A stretch of 64,000 nt of DNA, taken from the NCBI GenBank assembly GCA_023014485.1, contig JAJOZX010000874.1, forward strand, positions 460,001 to 524,000. Direction: 5' to 3'. The notes beneath the pieces were generated by a model. The model was not told the DNA's origin. It made no database searches and worked only from the letters and a program-made list of their open reading frames with translations. This DNA is from Bathynomus jamesi. Its lineage: Eukaryota; Arthropoda; Malacostraca; Isopoda; Cirolanidae. A program made the position numbers and the translations under genes. Below are positions 60,367 to 64,000 of this stretch, piece after piece; positions within the stretch are counted from its first letter, which is position 1; each line of letters starts with the position of its first letter.

Positions 60367-63300
60367 AAAAAATTATAATAGTATAAGAAATACACAAGCT
60401 GAACGAGGAACCAGGAACGGTCAAAAAGTTTATAGAATCGTACACAGCCGTATACATATATATATATAAATATATATATGTAAAAATGAACAATGAACAA
60501 TTCCTACCATTACCATCATTATATGGATTCATTGTCTTCATGCAGTACTTATGTTCGTATGATTTTTGTGTTGAATGTTCATTTTTACATAAGAAACCAA
60601 AATCGCCTAAGCGAGTTTTGGATAGAATTTCGATTTGTATTTCTTTATTCATTACTGTATTTCTCTAAATTCATCTTTTCTAATAATGTATAAATATTAT
60701 TATTCAACCATGTTCATCTATACGTCCATATCTTATCTTGACCATTGTCCTACATCAGTTTATTAAATAATCATTTTTGCTCGTGAAATGCAAAAATTTA
60801 TGCATGCGTTCGAAAACGCGCAAATACGTTTGCATGTATTATTATTTTTTATTATTTTTTTTCAATGCGTTCACCCCTCGCAATATATTCATAAATGCTT
60901 AGGTAAGTGGTCGAATTCGCTAATCACAGCAAAATCGAACGCTTCTAAGATAAAAATCTCCTTTCGCTCTGATCCAAATTTATAACATAAGGTGTTATGT
61001 TGTATGTTATATTATTATAATATACTGTATTGTTTCCCTGCCTGGCCACTAGTTCGTTATCGGCTTACGTCACATAGTTATCCCCGTTCTCATTACTTGT
61101 ACTTACTATTTCTACCTAATTGTCATTCAAATTCTGTATTACTTATGTATTACCTTATAAATATCCGTGTACTTCCAATGAAAAAAAAATACCGTATTTT
61201 CCACCGCTTTCCTCATCGCTGGCTAATTAGACTTTCAAACTCTGATAACCAACCAGGTTCTAATACTATTTGACATAATATGGCGTAATTATTGTTGACT
61301 ATAAATATATAACATTGTTGTTAATCCTCTTTAAATTATAGAACAACGGTTAACTCCCCTTCATTTTATCAATTGTATCACCTATTTAGATTACTTCAGT
61401 AGTAGATATGTCAATTAACAATTTGCTAAAATTGTAATTAAATGTAATCCTTTAATATAATGTAATTGATGTACCGTACTTTAATGAAACTGTAATTAAT
61501 GATAATAACTTATAATGTACTTTAAATGGAAGTGTAATTAAACGATACTAAGTGAATATGAACTAATCCATAATTGTAATCATAATTGTAATAAACCGAA
61601 ATTACAATGTACTCAGTGAGGTACTTAGATTGTACTCAATGCACGACCCGACATTAAGTCGCCATTTAGGAATGTATACGCGGCGATATTATTATTTTTT
61701 TTATTATTATTTTTTCGTTGTGACAAATTTTGATGTGCTTTCTACTTTGCCAAATAACTGATGACTTGTTCTTTTTAAAAATTTCTTAATCATTTTTCGA
61801 TTTAGCTTAATAATGAATCCTGAGTAACTTTTGCCATGTCATGTTTTGTATACATTCTCTTTTCGTTATAAAAGATGAAGTCATGTCTTGCCTAAGCATT
61901 TAATTGTAAAACTTAAACCTTTAATTTTTACTCATATGCATATTTTAGTGTAAAGATGCATAGTTCAAATTCCACTTTTAGTTAACTTGGCAGATGATAA
62001 CATCAGATCTGAAAATACGCAGATTAAGATAAAAATATGGCTTCATCTTCAAATATCTTGTTTATTCGTTTAAACATTACCACAACTAAAAGATTTACTT
62101 TATTTTCAAATATTGTGCAAAAATAATGCAGCCTTTTCAACATTTAATGATAATGATGTTAGCAGTTTTTGGGTATATAAACCCACAAAAATTGTTCCAT
62201 GATTATTCAGAAGCTAATTCAGAGGCTGAGCACTACCTGTACATTTTAGCAGTAAATTACAGTAAAAGATAGTCTTTATCTTATCCTTCGAGCCTTGCTC
62301 TCTTCAGAAGAACTTAGTCATTAAACTTTCCGGATACGCTATAAGAAGAGGCCGGAATCTTCAGAATTTTTAGTAAGTCTACCAGACTCCTCCGAGACTA
62401 TAGAGAACACTATAGAAGAACTCGGAGAGTAATATAGAAGAAAACTACTGCAAGTCACACATCCGTTGCTGCCACCTAACTAGAACCCCCATCGACTTCG
62501 AACCAACCCAGGCCATAGACGGGGGGTTAACATATATACATACATATATTTTTAAAGGCAGTATTAAGAGAGTAATTCAAATAACCCATATTAGAAATGT
62601 TCAGTTATCCCTTATGTATAAAAATCAATAACCTCACAGTTATTTCTATCGTTTATATACCCGTACAATCGTTGGAAATGTTTGGCCAGTAACGCCACCA
62701 CTATGATGGCACTTTTATATATGGAATAGCCGACAGATCTTAATTACATGTTCCCATCAAAAGAATTTCACTTCACTTAAAATTCATTTAAATCTCCATA
62801 AACACTTTATTTAATTTGTACAAAAACATTTGTTTAATAAATCAAAAAGCATTTCACATCCAAAATTTTCATAATCACTTCATTCATTTAATAATTTCAC
62901 TTTAATTAAATTTCCAAAATTATAACACATTTACATCAAATAATAAAATTTTAATAAATATATAGAAAATAAATATACATTAAAAAATTAATACTTTCAT
63001 TTTACAAAGACGAGCATTTCTCTACTATTTATTTTACATAATTTGGTCAATCCTCTCATTTCGTTAAAGTACGTTATATGTATTTTTCCAGCCACCTTAC
63101 CTAATGCTCACCGCAGACACCTGCCACTTTACCGGGGAGAAAAAAATGACAACTTAAAATAATAACAATAATAAAAATAATAATAATAATAATAAATACA
63201 CTCAGAACTTCTCTCTCTCTTAAAAATTTTGAATTTACGTTTAAAAAAATTTAAACACATGCTAAATAATGTTCATTTTACGTTGAAATTCAAACACTTA

Positions 63301-63480
63301 AATATTTGAGTTTTTAATTACAATACAATTTTATTCACATATGACCTCTCTGAAAAGAGTGAAAAAATCTGCGGAGTGAACAAGCCAAATTTTATAATGC
63401 ACACCATTATTCATGAAGGTGTCCAATAGAAATTCAATGCCAAAGCTTGGGGCCGTAGCTTTGGCTCTACGACAACTGAT
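60362..63480. other. AT-rich region without recognised genes
   Basis: About 3.1 kb of low-complexity AT-rich sequence. Visible items: an AATGAACAATGAACAATT run (about 60485), TGTAATTAA-type words (61420-61600), a non-AT-rich block at 62190-62520 that could be part of an LTR or SINE but has no paired copy, and small AT repeats shared with 47.6 kb (62930-62990) and 58.5 kb (62560-62615). No frame resembles a known protein. Confidence 0.6.
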
Positions 63481-63603
63481 TGGCACACACATATGCCAAA
63501 GGTACGCTCAGTTACATTAACATCCAATCAGCAAGCTAAAGCGACCGCTACAGTCGGGAATCATGCATATAAAAGGAAGTAATTTCAGCTGGAACTCACA
63601 GGC
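63477..63603 (+). promoter_or_regulatory. TATA promoter with CCAAT boxes
   Basis: TATAAAAG at 63568-63575, CCAATCA at 63524-63530 and an inverted CCAAT (TGATTGG) at 63477-63483. A start of transcription is expected about 30 bases after the TATA box, near 63600, 50 bases before the ATG. Confidence 0.6.
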
Positions 63604-63649
63604 TCACAGCAGTTATTTTACCAGCGAATAATCACACATTCCTTCCGTC

Positions 63650-63853
63650 ATGGACACTTCCAGTCAGTCACAACAACAACTTTACAGTTTACCAGATATA
63701 TATGAAGATGGAGACACTGACGCGGTGGCTGAAATTAGTCTTTTTAACGCATCCGAACGAAACGATTTATTTTCAACTCAAACCGTTGCTGACATCTGCA
63801 CTGACGATCCGATTGATCCAGCGCATGGGTTTACAGTTGAAATTTGTGTATAA
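63650..63853 (+). CDS. Small acidic protein of unknown function
   Basis: A 67-codon ORF starts at the first ATG (CCGTCATGG, good context) after the TATA promoter. It begins MDTSSQSQQQLYSLPDIYED and is rich in Asp, Glu, Ser and Thr, with no Lys. No signal peptide, membrane segment or known domain. It may be a first exon, since no AATAAA follows within the window. The promoter position supports a real transcript; a mobile-element leader is an alternative. Confidence 0.45.
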   Translation: MDTSSQSQQQLYSLPDIYEDGDTDAVAEISLFNASERNDLFSTQTVADICTDDPIDPAHGFTVEICV

Positions 63854-64000
63854 AAATTTTATGTACGTGTATTTTTATTTTATTTTTGTGTCCCATATTT
63901 AGTCGCGAAATTGTTATTTATTTTAATGGTCCTGAGGATGTAATTAGGCGAAAGCATTTGAGCACCATTCCGTGCTTCCTTCGTGGTTATTTCACCATAT

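Noticed and set aside
62190..62520. GC-richer block resembling an LTR or SINE
   Set aside because: No second copy, no paired ends and no Pol III boxes in the window; left as unassigned.
63931..63955. CTGAGGA...GCGAAAGC near the right end, hammerhead-like
   Set aside because: The core words are present, but the bases between them do not form a stem II.

Overview
This is eukaryotic, AT-rich, repeat-dominated DNA from an invertebrate genome, most probably an arthropod. The evidence is intron/exon structure, long TA microsatellites, and a mix of Polinton/adintovirus-like elements, DD41D and DD34D mariners, Tc1, piggyBac, hAT, a Penelope-like element with a GIY-YIG domain, and protein families that recur as 'uncharacterized' in arthropod genomes. 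The species cannot be named from the sequence. No housekeeping gene is certain; nearly all coding sequence belongs to mobile elements.

Layout. 1-5.6 kb: a duplicated exon-like segment split by a hAT remnant and TA repeats, a two-exon arthropod repeat-family gene, and a 65-bp inverted repeat around a tRNA fragment. 5.6-27.2 kb: a decayed Polinton (copy 1). On the minus strand it has cysteine protease, major capsid, core protein, penton-like protein, integrase, an unknown basic protein and packaging ATPase. On the plus strand it has protein-primed DNA polymerase B and a small protein X. Later insertions break it: a piggyBac in the capsid gene, a 3.2-kb hAT-like element on the core-gene start codon, and a 5.5-kb LTR element in the polymerase. 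The LTR element itself holds a foldback element, a deleted mariner, a hAT and a minisatellite. A small hAT-like MITE is also in the polymerase.

27.2-47.8 kb: a transposon field. It contains two damaged DD41D mariners, an intact DD41D mariner (31.6-33.0 kb), a LINE fragment, MITEs, and a 4.9-kb TIR element whose terminal sequence became a minisatellite and which carries a Penelope-like element with two 1.4-kb palindromic arms. An apparently intact hAT-like element (40.1-43.3 kb), related to the one in copy 1, and a dead DD34D mariner follow.

47.8-54.9 kb: a second, truncated Polinton (copy 2) in inverted orientation, with genes X, Y and Z, two small ORFs, polymerase B and the start of the ATPase arm. 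54.9-64 kb: a transposase-like pseudogene, a LINE tail, dispersed G-rich repeats, a dead Tc1 element, AT-rich DNA, and a small ORF behind a good TATA promoter.

The Polinton genes form one virus-like module: ATPase, capsid, penton, core and protease for virions; polymerase and integrase for copying and insertion. Both copies are broken by stops, frameshifts and insertions, so neither is expected to work. The elements that still look able to move or supply enzyme are the mariner at 31.6 kb and the hAT-like element at 40.1 kb; the piggyBac keeps its catalytic core.
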